36,963 bases of DNA from Mesoaciditoga sp964503355 (lineage in GTDB: Bacteria; Thermotogota; Thermotogae; Mesoaciditogales; Mesoaciditogaceae): assembly GCA_964503355.1 (NCBI GenBank), contig CAZCZS010000008.1, forward strand, positions 1 through 36,963, given 5' to 3'. Position numbers and translations under genes: made by a program. Below, piece by piece: positions 1-8,043 of the stretch. Under the pieces are notes generated by a model. It was not told the origin of the DNA and did not search any database. It worked only from the letters and a program-made list of their open reading frames with translations. Position 1 is the stretch's first letter. Every line of letters starts with the position of its first letter.

Positions 1-20
1 GATGTTTATTTGATAAATGC

Positions 21-52
21 CATTGGCTTGTAAAGTTGACGCACAACGTGAG
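21..52 (+). repeat. Interspersed repeat, copy 1
   Basis: First of three copies of a short repeat in this window. The 19-base core TTGTAAAGTTGACGCACAA lies at 28-46 and recurs exactly at 10158-10176 and 14209-14227. Copies 1 and 2 share seven further bases on the left (26 identical bases). Copies 1 and 3 share CGTGAG on the right. It lies just beyond the acpP terminator, in non-coding DNA. What it does is unknown. Confidence 0.75.
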
Positions 53-56
53 TTAT

Positions 57-87
57 GAAAATAAAAAGAAGGGCGAATGCCCTTCTT
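57..87 (-). terminator. Rho-independent terminator after acpP
   Basis: A perfect 9-bp stem (AAGAAGGGC at 66-74 with GCCCTTCTT at 79-87) and a 4-base loop. On the minus strand it is followed by a T-rich tail (57-65). It begins 10 bases after the acpP stop codon and closes the fatty-acid operon. Confidence 0.85.
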
Positions 88-96
88 CGGTCTGAT

Positions 97-345
97 TCAT
101 TTATGGGATGTTACGTAATCGACTATGCTTTTCACATCTACCAACTTTGGTACATCTTCATCCGGGATTTTCATGTCGAACTTTTCTTCCAAATCCATCG
201 TTAATTCCACGAGATCCAAAGAATCCGCTCCCAAATCATCTACGAGTTTTGAATTTTCCTTTATCTCTGACTTATCAACTCCCAAATGTTCACTGAGTGC
301 ATTTTTCACCTCTTCAAGTACTTCAGAACTCTGCAATTCTGGCAT
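97..345 (-). CDS. acpP: Acyl carrier protein
   Basis: Small acidic protein of 82 residues that carries growing acyl chains on a 4'-phosphopantetheine arm in type II fatty-acid synthesis in the cytoplasm. The attachment motif GADSLDLVEL is present, with the modified serine at Ser42. Length and the acidic helix after the serine are normal for the family. The ATG start is preceded by AAGGAGTG. The 5' end overlaps the 3' end of fabD by 23 bases, so translation is probably coupled. It is the last gene of the fab operon and is followed directly by a terminator. Confidence 0.97.
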   Translation of the reverse strand: MPELQSSEVLEEVKNALSEHLGVDKSEIKENSKLVDDLGADSLDLVELTMDLEEKFDMKIPDEDVPKLVDVKSIVDYVTSHK

Positions 346-1267
346 TTTTCATCACTCCTTCTAATGTTTTTTCCAGATCTTCCACGGTGTTTGTCGAATG
401 GGTAAAAGCTTTCGTGATTCTCCTTATCAACCCACTTAAAACTTTACCGGAACCAACTTCCACGTAATCGGTTATTCCCATTTCTTCCATACTCCAAATG
501 GATTCAACCCATTTCACCGGCGATGTAAGCTGTTCTATTAGCTTTTCGCGTATCTCTTGTGATGTTCTAGCAGGTTTCCCCGTCACGTTTAACACGACCG
601 GCACCTGAGGTGAATGAAATTCCAAGGAGTTTAAAAACTTTTCAAATTCCTTTTTGGCTGGTTCCATGAGCGGCGAGTGGAACGGCCCGGAAACGTTGAG
701 ATGAACGACTCGTCTCGCGCCAGCCTCTTTGAATATCTCTTCGGCGCTCAAAAGGGACGTTATCTCCCCACTTACCACCACTTGTTTTTCCGAATTGTAA
801 TTCGCTATATAGACTCCATCGAGTTTTTGAACAATCTCTTCAACCTTTTCAAAAGGAATTCCGAGAATTGCCAACATCGAACCGGCTCCGCTGGGTATGG
901 CACTTTCCATTAACATTCCACGCAATCTTACAGCCTTCAAGGCGTCTTCAAAAGAGAGCACCCCTGCGGCAACAAGAGCCGAATACTCTCCCAAGCTGTG
1001 ACCCGCCACGGCTTCGAATTTCATCCCCTTTGACTTCAAAACCTCAAAAACCATGATGGAAGTCGTCAAAAGGGCCGGTTGAGCGTTGAAAGTCTTGGTA
1101 AGCTCCATTTCGTCTTCACCGAATATCAAGGATCTCAGATCGAAATTCAACACTTCACAAGCTTTGTCCATAACCTTTTTTGCGATTTCGAATTCGTCGT
1201 GGTAGTCCTTCATCATGTTCAACTTCTGTGAACCTTGACCTGGAAATACAAGCGCTATTTTCATCAT
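323..1267 (-). CDS. fabD: Malonyl-CoA:ACP transacylase
   Basis: Transfers malonyl groups from CoA to ACP to supply the extender unit for fatty-acid elongation. The 314-residue protein begins with the family hallmark FPGQGSQ and has the nucleophile motif GHSLGE with Ser91 and the partner His197 in GPFHSPLM. Length is normal. The start is ATGATG behind GGAGGTGAA, and it overlaps the fabK stop as ATGA. The placement between fabK and acpP matches fab clusters in other bacteria. Nothing is missing or unusual. Confidence 0.97.
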   Translation of the reverse strand: MMKIALVFPGQGSQKLNMMKDYHDEFEIAKKVMDKACEVLNFDLRSLIFGEDEMELTKTFNAQPALLTTSIMVFEVLKSKGMKFEAVAGHSLGEYSALVAAGVLSFEDALKAVRLRGMLMESAIPSGAGSMLAILGIPFEKVEEIVQKLDGVYIANYNSEKQVVVSGEITSLLSAEEIFKEAGARRVVHLNVSGPFHSPLMEPAKKEFEKFLNSLEFHSPQVPVVLNVTGKPARTSQEIREKLIEQLTSPVKWVESIWSMEEMGITDYVEVGSGKVLSGLIRRITKAFTHSTNTVEDLEKTLEGVMKNARIAEF

Positions 1268-2214
1268 TTCACCTCCATATCAACACTTTTGAATTTCTTG
1301 ATGGTTTCTATCGTTTCATTCCAAAGTTCCTTTATCAGATCCCTCACGGGTATGATTTCCTTGATAAAAGCAGCCGATTGTCCAGCCATGAAAGAACCGT
1401 TTTTAAGATCTCCATCGATGGCCGCCGCTCTTAAACTTCCACTCGCAATTTTGTCTATATCTTCCTGTGTGCCACATCTTTCGTCTATCTTTATAAGCTC
1501 TCTGGCCAACGGATTTCTCAGCACTCTCACTGGATGGCCGGTGATTCGTCCAGTCACAACCGCATCTCTTGTTGAAGCTTTCAAGAGTTTTTCTTTGTAA
1601 TTCTGATGAACTTCACATTCATCGGTGGCTATGAATCTTGTGCCTATTTGCACTCCTTCTGCTCCCAGCATGAAGGAAGCCGCTATCTGTTTTCCGGTTG
1701 CTATTCCGCCAGCGGCCACCACCGGAATTGAAACGCTTTCAACGACCGCCGGAACCAGAACCATCGTTGACACACTTCCAATATGGCCGCCAGCTTCGGT
1801 TCCTTCTGCGACGACGATGTCCACACCGATGGATTCCATTCTTCTGGCGAAAACTTCGGAAGCCACAACGGAAATCACCCTGCTTTTTATCTCTTTGAAA
1901 GCGGGTACGTATTTGGCCGGATTTCCGGCTCCAAAAACGGCAACGTCTATCTTTTCTTCCAACGCGACTTTTACAACCTCATCGACGTTGGAAGAAAGTA
2001 GCATTATGTTCACTCCAATGGGCTTGGAAGTCATTCGACGGGCTTTTCTTATCTCATCTCTCAGCCATTCCGCTTCACGACCTCCAGAGGCTATCACTCC
2101 TAAACCTCCATTTTCTGAAACGGCGGCGGCGAGTTTTGCGGTTGAGACCCATGCCATTCCGCCTTGAATTATCGGATATTCTATGTTTAACACATCACAC
2201 ACTCGTGAAAGCAC
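1264..2214 (-). CDS. fabK: Enoyl-ACP reductase II (FMN-dependent, FabK)
   Basis: Probably performs the last reduction of each elongation cycle, trans-2-enoyl-ACP to acyl-ACP, with FMN and NAD(P)H. The 316-residue TIM-barrel protein of the nitronate monooxygenase/FabK superfamily opens with YPIIQGGMAWVS and has the phosphate-binding segments VAAGGIATG and GAEGVQIGTRF, plus EAGGHIG. Sequence alone cannot fully separate FabK from 2-nitropropane dioxygenase, but the position inside a fab operon with no fabI in view makes FabK the best call. The start is GTG behind AAGGAGGT. Its stop overlaps the fabD start. Confidence 0.92.
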   Translation of the reverse strand: MLSRVCDVLNIEYPIIQGGMAWVSTAKLAAAVSENGGLGVIASGGREAEWLRDEIRKARRMTSKPIGVNIMLLSSNVDEVVKVALEEKIDVAVFGAGNPAKYVPAFKEIKSRVISVVASEVFARRMESIGVDIVVAEGTEAGGHIGSVSTMVLVPAVVESVSIPVVAAGGIATGKQIAASFMLGAEGVQIGTRFIATDECEVHQNYKEKLLKASTRDAVVTGRITGHPVRVLRNPLARELIKIDERCGTQEDIDKIASGSLRAAAIDGDLKNGSFMAGQSAAFIKEIIPVRDLIKELWNETIETIKKFKSVDMEVK

Positions 2215-2226
2215 GTCTATACCTCC

Positions 2227-3150
2227 TTAAAGTCTAAAAACGTTGGCCGCTAAAGCTAAACCTGCGCCGTACGCCACCATCAACACCACGCTTGAGGGTC
2301 CCACTTTTCCAGACGTTATGGCATCCTTCAAGGCTAAAGCCACAGAAGCCGCTGCGGTGTTCGCATGTTCGCTTATCGAGAGATGGAATTTGCTTTGTGG
2401 AATTCTCATCTCTTTTGAAACTCTGGAAATTATCCTCGCGTTCGATTGATGTGGAATTATCAAATCGATGTCGGATAAGTGTAAATTTGCACGTTTGAGA
2501 ACTTTTTCTATACCTTCTTCAATAGCGCTGACCGCGAATCTGAAAACCGCCTTGCCATCCATTTCAAGATAGCCATTCCTTTGTTGAAGTAACGTCTCCC
2601 ATCCATCTTTTTGGATGCGCGAATAAGATGAAATAAGACCTGGCTCATCACTTTTTGACATGATCACCGCTGCCGCTCCATCTCCAAAAAGAGAGGAAAC
2701 GTATGGTTCATTCCAGTTGACGATCGTTGAGAGTTTTTCGGTACCAACGATGGCGATTTTTGAAAATGCTCCAGCCTTTATCATGGAATCCGCTATTTCC
2801 ATCGCCTGAATGAATCCGGAACAACCGGCTTGAATGTCCACTCCTCCTATCGCTTTACCGATAAAAGACTGAATTCTTCCAGCCATACCCGGGATTAAAG
2901 TGTCTGGCGAATTCGTAACGACGAAGATGTACTCGATCTCTTTGGCTTGAATCTTCGCATTTTCTATGGCTTCCTTCAAAGCCTTTATTCCCATTTCCGT
3001 GGCGCTTTCTTCGGCAATGTGCCGACGCGATATGCCAGTCCGTTTGAAGATCCATCCTTTTTCCAAGTTGGCCTTTTTTTCAAATTCTTCGTTCTCCATC
3101 ACTTTGGGCGGCAGGTATCCACCGACACCTATGATCTTTGAGAATCTCAT
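2227..3150 (-). CDS. fabH: 3-oxoacyl-ACP synthase III
   Basis: Starts fatty-acid synthesis by condensing acetyl-CoA (or a branched primer) with malonyl-ACP. The 307-residue thiolase-fold protein has the Cys-His-Asn triad: Cys110 in QAGCSGF, His234 in IIPHQSNARI and Asn264 in EHANTAAAS. It is slightly shorter than E. coli FabH but complete. Its ATG overlaps the fabZ stop as ATGA. Twelve bases separate it from fabK downstream. Primer preference cannot be read from the sequence. Confidence 0.96.
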   Translation of the reverse strand: MRFSKIIGVGGYLPPKVMENEEFEKKANLEKGWIFKRTGISRRHIAEESATEMGIKALKEAIENAKIQAKEIEYIFVVTNSPDTLIPGMAGRIQSFIGKAIGGVDIQAGCSGFIQAMEIADSMIKAGAFSKIAIVGTEKLSTIVNWNEPYVSSLFGDGAAAVIMSKSDEPGLISSYSRIQKDGWETLLQQRNGYLEMDGKAVFRFAVSAIEEGIEKVLKRANLHLSDIDLIIPHQSNARIISRVSKEMRIPQSKFHLSISEHANTAAASVALALKDAITSGKVGPSSVVLMVAYGAGLALAANVFRL

Positions 3151-3566
3151 ACTTTATCTTTCATCCCCAATATAAGCATGGCTGTGGCACAAGTCTCACC
3201 ATCCACTTTCGCAACGGCTTTAACGTTCATCATGGAAAATCTTTCGGATACGATTTCGACTTCGTATACCAACCTATCTCCCGGTTTAACCACTTTTTTG
3301 AACCTCACTTTATCGGCACCTATGAATAGGGGAACTTTGGATGGGTCTAATCCTATCAATCCAGCCGCTTGTGCCATACCTTCCAATATCAAAACTCCCG
3401 GCATTATGGGATTACCCGGAAAGTGTCCTTGAAATTGTGGTTCGTTACGACTGACATTTTTGAAGGCGACTATTTTCTTTTCACTTTTTGATATTATTCC
3501 ATCGACCATGAGAAATGGATATCGATGTGGTAAAATGCTCGTTATTTCATCTGCAGACTTATCCAT
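3147..3566 (-). CDS. fabZ: 3-hydroxyacyl-ACP dehydratase
   Basis: Removes water from 3-hydroxyacyl-ACP to give the trans-2-enoyl product. The 139-residue hot-dog protein contains ILPHRYPFLMVD and the active-site segment GHFPGNPIMPGVLILEGMAQ, with His48 and Glu62 as catalytic pair. I chose the ATG at 3566 because GGAGGTG lies eight bases upstream; a longer reading frame back to 3659 only adds residues that overlap the neighbouring gene. It sits two bases after the preceding unknown gene and overlaps fabH at its stop. Confidence 0.96.
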   Translation of the reverse strand: MDKSADEITSILPHRYPFLMVDGIISKSEKKIVAFKNVSRNEPQFQGHFPGNPIMPGVLILEGMAQAAGLIGLDPSKVPLFIGADKVRFKKVVKPGDRLVYEVEIVSERFSMMNVKAVAKVDGETCATAMLILGMKDKV

Positions 3567-3568
3567 CT

Positions 3569-4309
3569 TTACACCTCCGGAATTATCGTCACACTCACGG
3601 TACCGTGGCCATATTGGGAAGCTGCTATCGGATTCATCCACCCTATGGAAACTTTGCACTTGAATTTTGAGAGAAAAGATGTCGCTATCACATTTGCCAT
3701 CCTGCTCCTTCCACTATGACGAATATCCACCATGAAGTGTTTTTCGCTTATTTCTCTCATCATTAAAGAAATCGCGCCTTTCGTGCTCCAAGTTTGTTTC
3801 AGGGAAGTTTTTCCTCGAATGTGACGTACCAAATTCGAACTCTTCGTAAGAATCGACTTGAGACCCTCCTCGTTAAGGATACCGTTTTTTCTTAAAAATG
3901 AAATATCCGAAAACAGGAGATAAGTTCTGCTCTTCAGTGAGATTTTTCTTATCCTTTCATCTTCAAATGCGTTCTTTTTCAAAACGTAAGCCAAAGTGAC
4001 ACTGTCCATTTTCGTGCTTTCAACACGAACACCGTCTATCATGGCTGAAAGGAGTTTGATCGTTCGTCCAAGGAAATTCACAGGCCATGATGGAAGAACG
4101 ATCAACGCTTCCCCATCGACCGCTACGGCACGATTCAATAGGTCTTTGATCTCGTTGAAAGTTGGTAACTCAACGACGGTATCTTTAACGGAAAGGAAGT
4201 AAGAGTTTCTTCTGAGTTTTGAAACGCTTACTTTTCTTCCTCTCCATCGAACGTACAGTGGTATCTTTTTTATGCCTTCGACATCAACAGAATCGTCGGT
4301 TATTATCAA
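3569..4309 (-). CDS. Unknown protein coded inside the fab operon
   Basis: I do not recognise this 246-residue protein. It is basic, has no signal peptide or membrane segment and only one cysteine. The C-terminal part is the most motif-like: HFMVDIRHSGRSRMANVIA followed by QYGHGTVSVTII, which faintly recalls nucleotide- or phosphate-binding loops, but I could not match it to a family. It is translationally coupled to fabF (ATGA overlap at 4306-4309) and ends two bases before fabZ, so it is expressed with fatty-acid synthesis genes. It is not a short-chain dehydrogenase and so does not replace the missing FabG. Confidence 0.85.
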   Translation of the reverse strand: MIITDDSVDVEGIKKIPLYVRWRGRKVSVSKLRRNSYFLSVKDTVVELPTFNEIKDLLNRAVAVDGEALIVLPSWPVNFLGRTIKLLSAMIDGVRVESTKMDSVTLAYVLKKNAFEDERIRKISLKSRTYLLFSDISFLRKNGILNEEGLKSILTKSSNLVRHIRGKTSLKQTWSTKGAISLMMREISEKHFMVDIRHSGRSRMANVIATSFLSKFKCKVSIGWMNPIAASQYGHGTVSVTIIPEV

Positions 4310-5544
4310 TCTTCAAACCTCCCGCCGATTATTGAAGCGTTGTGCCCACCAAAACCGAATGAATTGGATATGAAATTCCTGATTTCCATCTTCAACGGTT
4401 CGTTGGCAACGCAATTCACGTCTATTTGTGGATCTTTGTTCTCCAAATTAACCGTTGGAGGAATGATGGAATTTTTCATACTCATGAGAGAAGCGATGAA
4501 TTCAACCGCTCCAGCTGCACCTAAAAGATGACCTATTTGAGACTTATTCGAGTTCACAACGATCGATTTAACGCGTTCGCCAAAAACCGTTTTGACCGCT
4601 TTCATCTCCGCCACGTCACCAACAGGTGTGGATGTGCCGTGGGCGTTAACGTAGTCTATCTCCTCTAGCGGTAATCCGGACATTTCAACCGCCTTTTTCA
4701 TGGCGCTTGCCGCTCCTCTTCCTTGAGGATCTGGTTGAACCATATGGTAAGCGTCCGCACTCATGCCATATCCTTTTATCTCACCGTAAATCTTCGCACC
4801 TCTTTTCAAAGCTGATTCCAAAGATTCAAAAACAAGCACACCAGCGCCTTCCCCCATTACGAAGCCATCTCTGTCCTTATCAAAAGGCCTTGAAGCGCGC
4901 TCGGGTTCATCATTTCTCGCCGACAGAGCTTTCATATTTCCAAAAGCGGCGACGGAAATAGGAGAGATGGGAGCCTCCGCTCCACCGGTTATGACCACAT
5001 CGGCTTCGCCATTTCGAATTATGGTCGCAGCCGTTATCATGGCATGTGCGCTTGAAGCGCACGCGCTTACGGTGGCGAAGTTTGGCCCTTTTGCTCCGTA
5101 AATCGTCGCGATGGTTCCGGCAAGGGTGTCAGCTATCATCATTGGAACGAGAAAAGGACTGACGCGTGAGGGACCTTTTTCCATCATGGTTTTTATCTCT
5201 TTTTCCAAAGAGATGATGCCTCCAACTCCAGATGCGACAACCACTCCGGCTGTTTCCAGTTCTTTTTGCGTCAACGCGGCGTCTTCAACTGCTTCTTTGG
5301 CAGCCGCCACTCCAAGTTGAGTGTACCTGTCGTACCTTCGCGCACTTTTTGGATCCATGTATTTTTTAGGATCGAAGTCCTTTACTTCGCCTGCTATTTG
5401 AGTACGGAAATCACTTGGATCGAAAGCACTTATCTTGGTTATAAAACTCTTAGATGAAAGCAAACCATTCCAAAAATTTTCCTTTCCTATGCCACTTGGT
5501 GCGATAACTCCTATACCCGTTACCACTACACGTTTGTTTTTCAA
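4306..5544 (-). CDS. fabF: 3-oxoacyl-ACP synthase II
   Basis: Condenses acyl-ACP with malonyl-ACP in the elongation cycle. The 412-residue protein has the KAS II triad: Cys162 in VSACASSAHA, His302 in NAHGTSTPVGD and His339 in SQIGHLLGAAG. Length is typical. The start codon is TTG at 5544, set by AAAGGGTG about eight bases upstream; no ATG fits. It is the first gene of the fab operon and is preceded by about 100 bases in which I could not identify a convincing promoter. Confidence 0.97.
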   Translation of the reverse strand: MKNKRVVVTGIGVIAPSGIGKENFWNGLLSSKSFITKISAFDPSDFRTQIAGEVKDFDPKKYMDPKSARRYDRYTQLGVAAAKEAVEDAALTQKELETAGVVVASGVGGIISLEKEIKTMMEKGPSRVSPFLVPMMIADTLAGTIATIYGAKGPNFATVSACASSAHAMITAATIIRNGEADVVITGGAEAPISPISVAAFGNMKALSARNDEPERASRPFDKDRDGFVMGEGAGVLVFESLESALKRGAKIYGEIKGYGMSADAYHMVQPDPQGRGAASAMKKAVEMSGLPLEEIDYVNAHGTSTPVGDVAEMKAVKTVFGERVKSIVVNSNKSQIGHLLGAAGAVEFIASLMSMKNSIIPPTVNLENKDPQIDVNCVANEPLKMEIRNFISNSFGFGGHNASIIGGRFED

Positions 5545-5640
5545 ATCTTTTCACCCTTTCTTCGAATTTCTTCATCCACATTTTTAAGCAAAATCCATGC
5601 CAAAATTAAAAACACGTGATGACGGTAGTTTGTGTGCTTG

Positions 5641-5675
5641 AGCAAAGAAATACCATCCATATTTTGGATGGTATT
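5641..5675 (-). terminator. Probable terminator between the adenosine-specific kinase and fabF
   Basis: Perfect 11-bp inverted repeat: AATACCATCCA at 5649-5659 and TGGATGGTATT at 5665-5675, with a 5-base loop. On the minus strand it is followed by a modest T-rich stretch (TTTCTTTG). It lies 47 bases after the upstream gene and 105 before fabF, so terminator is the best call, although an operator for the fab operon is possible. Confidence 0.65.
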
Positions 5676-5722
5676 CAAAATTCAACGTCCAAATTTTGGC
5701 GTGATGTGGAAAAATTCCGAAT

Positions 5723-6214
5723 TCATCTTTTGTACTTTATAACATCACGTAAAAGTGATTTTCTCTCTTTTATCTCCTTGTCGCTTTCAACTCCTTTAGG
5801 CGTGAAGCCATCCACGACGCTTACTATACCACGTCCTTGATCAGTAACGGCAACGATGACTTGTAATGGGTTAGCGGTGGCGGCGTAAATCGTGCAGATT
5901 TCTTGAGTTGATTTTATGGCGTTTAAGACGCTTATTGGATAGATTTCTCTCATCAAAATTACGAAAACGTGTCCGGCTCCTATCTTCTTCGCGTTCTCTA
6001 TGGCCTTCTCTTCAAGCTCTTTGTCGTTGCCATCATGTCTTACAAGACACGGACCGGAAGCCTCGTTGAACGCTATCCCGAATTTCGCATTCGTAGAAGA
6101 AGTGGCCATAACTTCGTAAAGATCCTCAACGGTTTTTATGAAATGCGTCTGACCTATCACTATATTCGCATCTTCAGGGTATTCCATCTTCACAACTTCG
6201 AATTTAACCTCCAT
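5723..6214 (-). CDS. Adenosine-specific kinase family protein (DUF355)
   Basis: A 163-residue protein of the family annotated as adenosine-specific kinase, found mostly in archaea and thermophiles. Recognised from the whole pattern: IVIGQTHFIKTVEDLYE, FGIAFNEASGPCLVRHDGND, GHVFVILMREIYPISVLNAIK and the C-terminal TDQGRGIVSVVDGFTPKGVE. The biochemical role rests on structural-genomics annotation and is weakly established. I chose the ATG at 6214 because GGAGGGA lies seven bases before it; an earlier in-frame TTG at 6229 lacks a site. It follows the DUF2207 gene by 65 bases with no terminator between, so it may be the third gene of the recN transcript. Confidence 0.85.
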   Translation of the reverse strand: MEVKFEVVKMEYPEDANIVIGQTHFIKTVEDLYEVMATSSTNAKFGIAFNEASGPCLVRHDGNDKELEEKAIENAKKIGAGHVFVILMREIYPISVLNAIKSTQEICTIYAATANPLQVIVAVTDQGRGIVSVVDGFTPKGVESDKEIKERKSLLRDVIKYKR

Positions 6215-6279
6215 GATCGATCCCTCCAAACTTTAAATTGTTAAATTGAGATCTTTATTGTTGATAAGTTTTCAAAGTG

Positions 6280-8043
6280 TTAAAAACCTCCTCTTCCACC
6301 ACCGCCAAAGCCACCTCCAACATCTCCACCAAACCCTCCGGATGATCCACCTTGAGATTGAACGGAATTGGCGATCGCATAAGTTGGCAAACCGTAAATC
6401 GAAGAATACCAGTACATATCCGTCCAAGCTGGATAAAGTGGAGAACTTTGAGCGATCTTAGGATCTATCTCTTTTATGGCACGTGTGACTTTTTTTGCAA
6501 CACCAAGCGCCGTGCCGTAAATAAGGTACTTATCCCACAAAATTACCGATTCTGGTGGTTTTTCCTTTATAAGTGAATAATCGCTAAGATATTTCTCGAA
6601 ATTCTTCCATCGAAGGTAATATTCTCTTCCCTCTTTTGTCCATCTTCCAAACACGTCTTTGGGCAAAACCAAAATTATCCACGCTACCACCCAATCCACA
6701 AAGGCGAACCAAGAAGAATACTGAGCGATAGTGGGATACGCTTTCAACGAAATGACGTACGCTAAAAATGCCAAGGGAGTCACCATGAGAATGCCTATTG
6801 CCAACACTTTGGCTATGGTGTTACCGTAAGTGAGTATGTAATTTCTCGACTCCGCTTCCAAAGATATCTGATCTTTCCAACCGTTGTAAGCGGATAAAAA
6901 CTCTTGCGAAAAATTCGTGTTCCCCTTCATCGAATCTCTTAAGGCCTCCGGATCGAAAATGCCTTCAGCGGCGTAGGGCTTTACAACGAGTTCAAGCAAC
7001 GATTTTTCAACATCATTCAGAGGAGCTTTCCCATTTTTCAGTTTAAAAGCGGTTTTTCCACTGAATTCAAGGTAGCCCTTTTCAACGAGATTTAAAATCG
7101 TCGCGGCGAATCCATCTCCATCCGGATCTGAGACGAGTCGTTTCACCACCGCGTTTACCACCGCGGGAGGATCTTCGTAGGGTATATCCCTTTCATACTC
7201 GGAATGCAGCTCGACGTGTGGCTCTCTTCCAAAAAGATAAAATGAAAATACGGGAATGACGACAGCCGCCGTCAACAAGATCATCCAAATGAACCACATG
7301 ACTTTCGCTTTGGACTCGTAATTTTCTTCCAATTTCAAAATGTCGGCATAACTCTTGTCTAACGTGGACGAATACAAGGGTTTTATCTTATCGAAGACGA
7401 ACCTCGCTTCGGCGTAAGAATCCGGCGGAAGATTTTCATAGAGAATGGTGTATTTGTCGCCGTGCTGTTCGATCACATGGGGTACATCCATCGGATGAAC
7501 GAAGAGATTTTTAACGTTGAAATTTGGAGCGAATTTGTAGATAACCGTTAGATTTGGAACCCATGAGGGTGTATCGGCTCCCCAGAATTTATGAAAAAAT
7601 TGAGAGAAATCTTTTCCAACCTGAACTGCGTTGTAAACATCGTAAGAAAGTGTCATCTCAACTTTGTCTCCGCCAGGTTTTGGAACGTTGTAGAGTTGAT
7701 TGAGATATATCTTCAAATCAAAGCCATGGCGTGTTATTTTTCCAACTTTATCTATTATCTTCGCGCCCTTAACGGAAACCTTAAAATTTTCAAGATAAAC
7801 GTTTTGTGGTAATTGCATGTACGGCGCCAACCCATGGTAAGGTCTTTTGAAAGTGTAGAATTCGTGTTCTTGAATATGGGCAACCCCATTTGAATCAACC
7901 GTCACTTCAATGAGAGCTTTATTCACGTTCAAAACGGATTTTGAAACCGCCAAATAACCGTTGGCATACATGACGAGAAATATTCCCGCCGCGACTGCCA
8001 ACACCACGATCAAAATGCGAACGAACATTCCACCTTTTTTCAC
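6280..8043 (-). CDS. DUF2207 membrane protein with Gly-rich tail
   Basis: A 587-residue membrane protein of the DUF2207 (YciQ-like) family, whose function is unknown. An N-terminal membrane segment (about residues 7-27) is followed by a large extracytoplasmic beta-rich domain, a second membrane segment near 248-272 (MWFIWMILLTAAVVIPVFSF), a cytoplasmic domain and a pair of hydrophobic segments near 410-460. The protein ends in a Gly/Phe-rich tail (GGFGGDVGGGFGGGGRGGF), which is common in this family. The start is GTG behind AAAGGAGC and overlaps the recN stop as GTGA. The coupling to recN is probably only organisational. Confidence 0.88.
   Translation of the reverse strand: MKKGGMFVRILIVVLAVAAGIFLVMYANGYLAVSKSVLNVNKALIEVTVDSNGVAHIQEHEFYTFKRPYHGLAPYMQLPQNVYLENFKVSVKGAKIIDKVGKITRHGFDLKIYLNQLYNVPKPGGDKVEMTLSYDVYNAVQVGKDFSQFFHKFWGADTPSWVPNLTVIYKFAPNFNVKNLFVHPMDVPHVIEQHGDKYTILYENLPPDSYAEARFVFDKIKPLYSSTLDKSYADILKLEENYESKAKVMWFIWMILLTAAVVIPVFSFYLFGREPHVELHSEYERDIPYEDPPAVVNAVVKRLVSDPDGDGFAATILNLVEKGYLEFSGKTAFKLKNGKAPLNDVEKSLLELVVKPYAAEGIFDPEALRDSMKGNTNFSQEFLSAYNGWKDQISLEAESRNYILTYGNTIAKVLAIGILMVTPLAFLAYVISLKAYPTIAQYSSWFAFVDWVVAWIILVLPKDVFGRWTKEGREYYLRWKNFEKYLSDYSLIKEKPPESVILWDKYLIYGTALGVAKKVTRAIKEIDPKIAQSSPLYPAWTDMYWYSSIYGLPTYAIANSVQSQGGSSGGFGGDVGGGFGGGGRGGF

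Noticed and set aside
1625..2167. 180-residue plus-strand frame opposite fabK
   Set aside because: Lies fully inside the well-supported fabK gene on the other strand, has no ribosome site and a Ser/Thr/Ala-rich composition typical of antisense frames.
3567..3659. Longer N-terminus for FabZ
   Set aside because: It would overlap the unknown gene by 91 bases, and a strong ribosome site precedes the ATG at 3566, where the usual FabZ sequence begins.
5649..5675. Inverted repeat before fabF as a FapR-type operator
   Set aside because: It does not resemble the known FapR site, and its position just after the preceding gene with a T-rich tail fits a terminator better.
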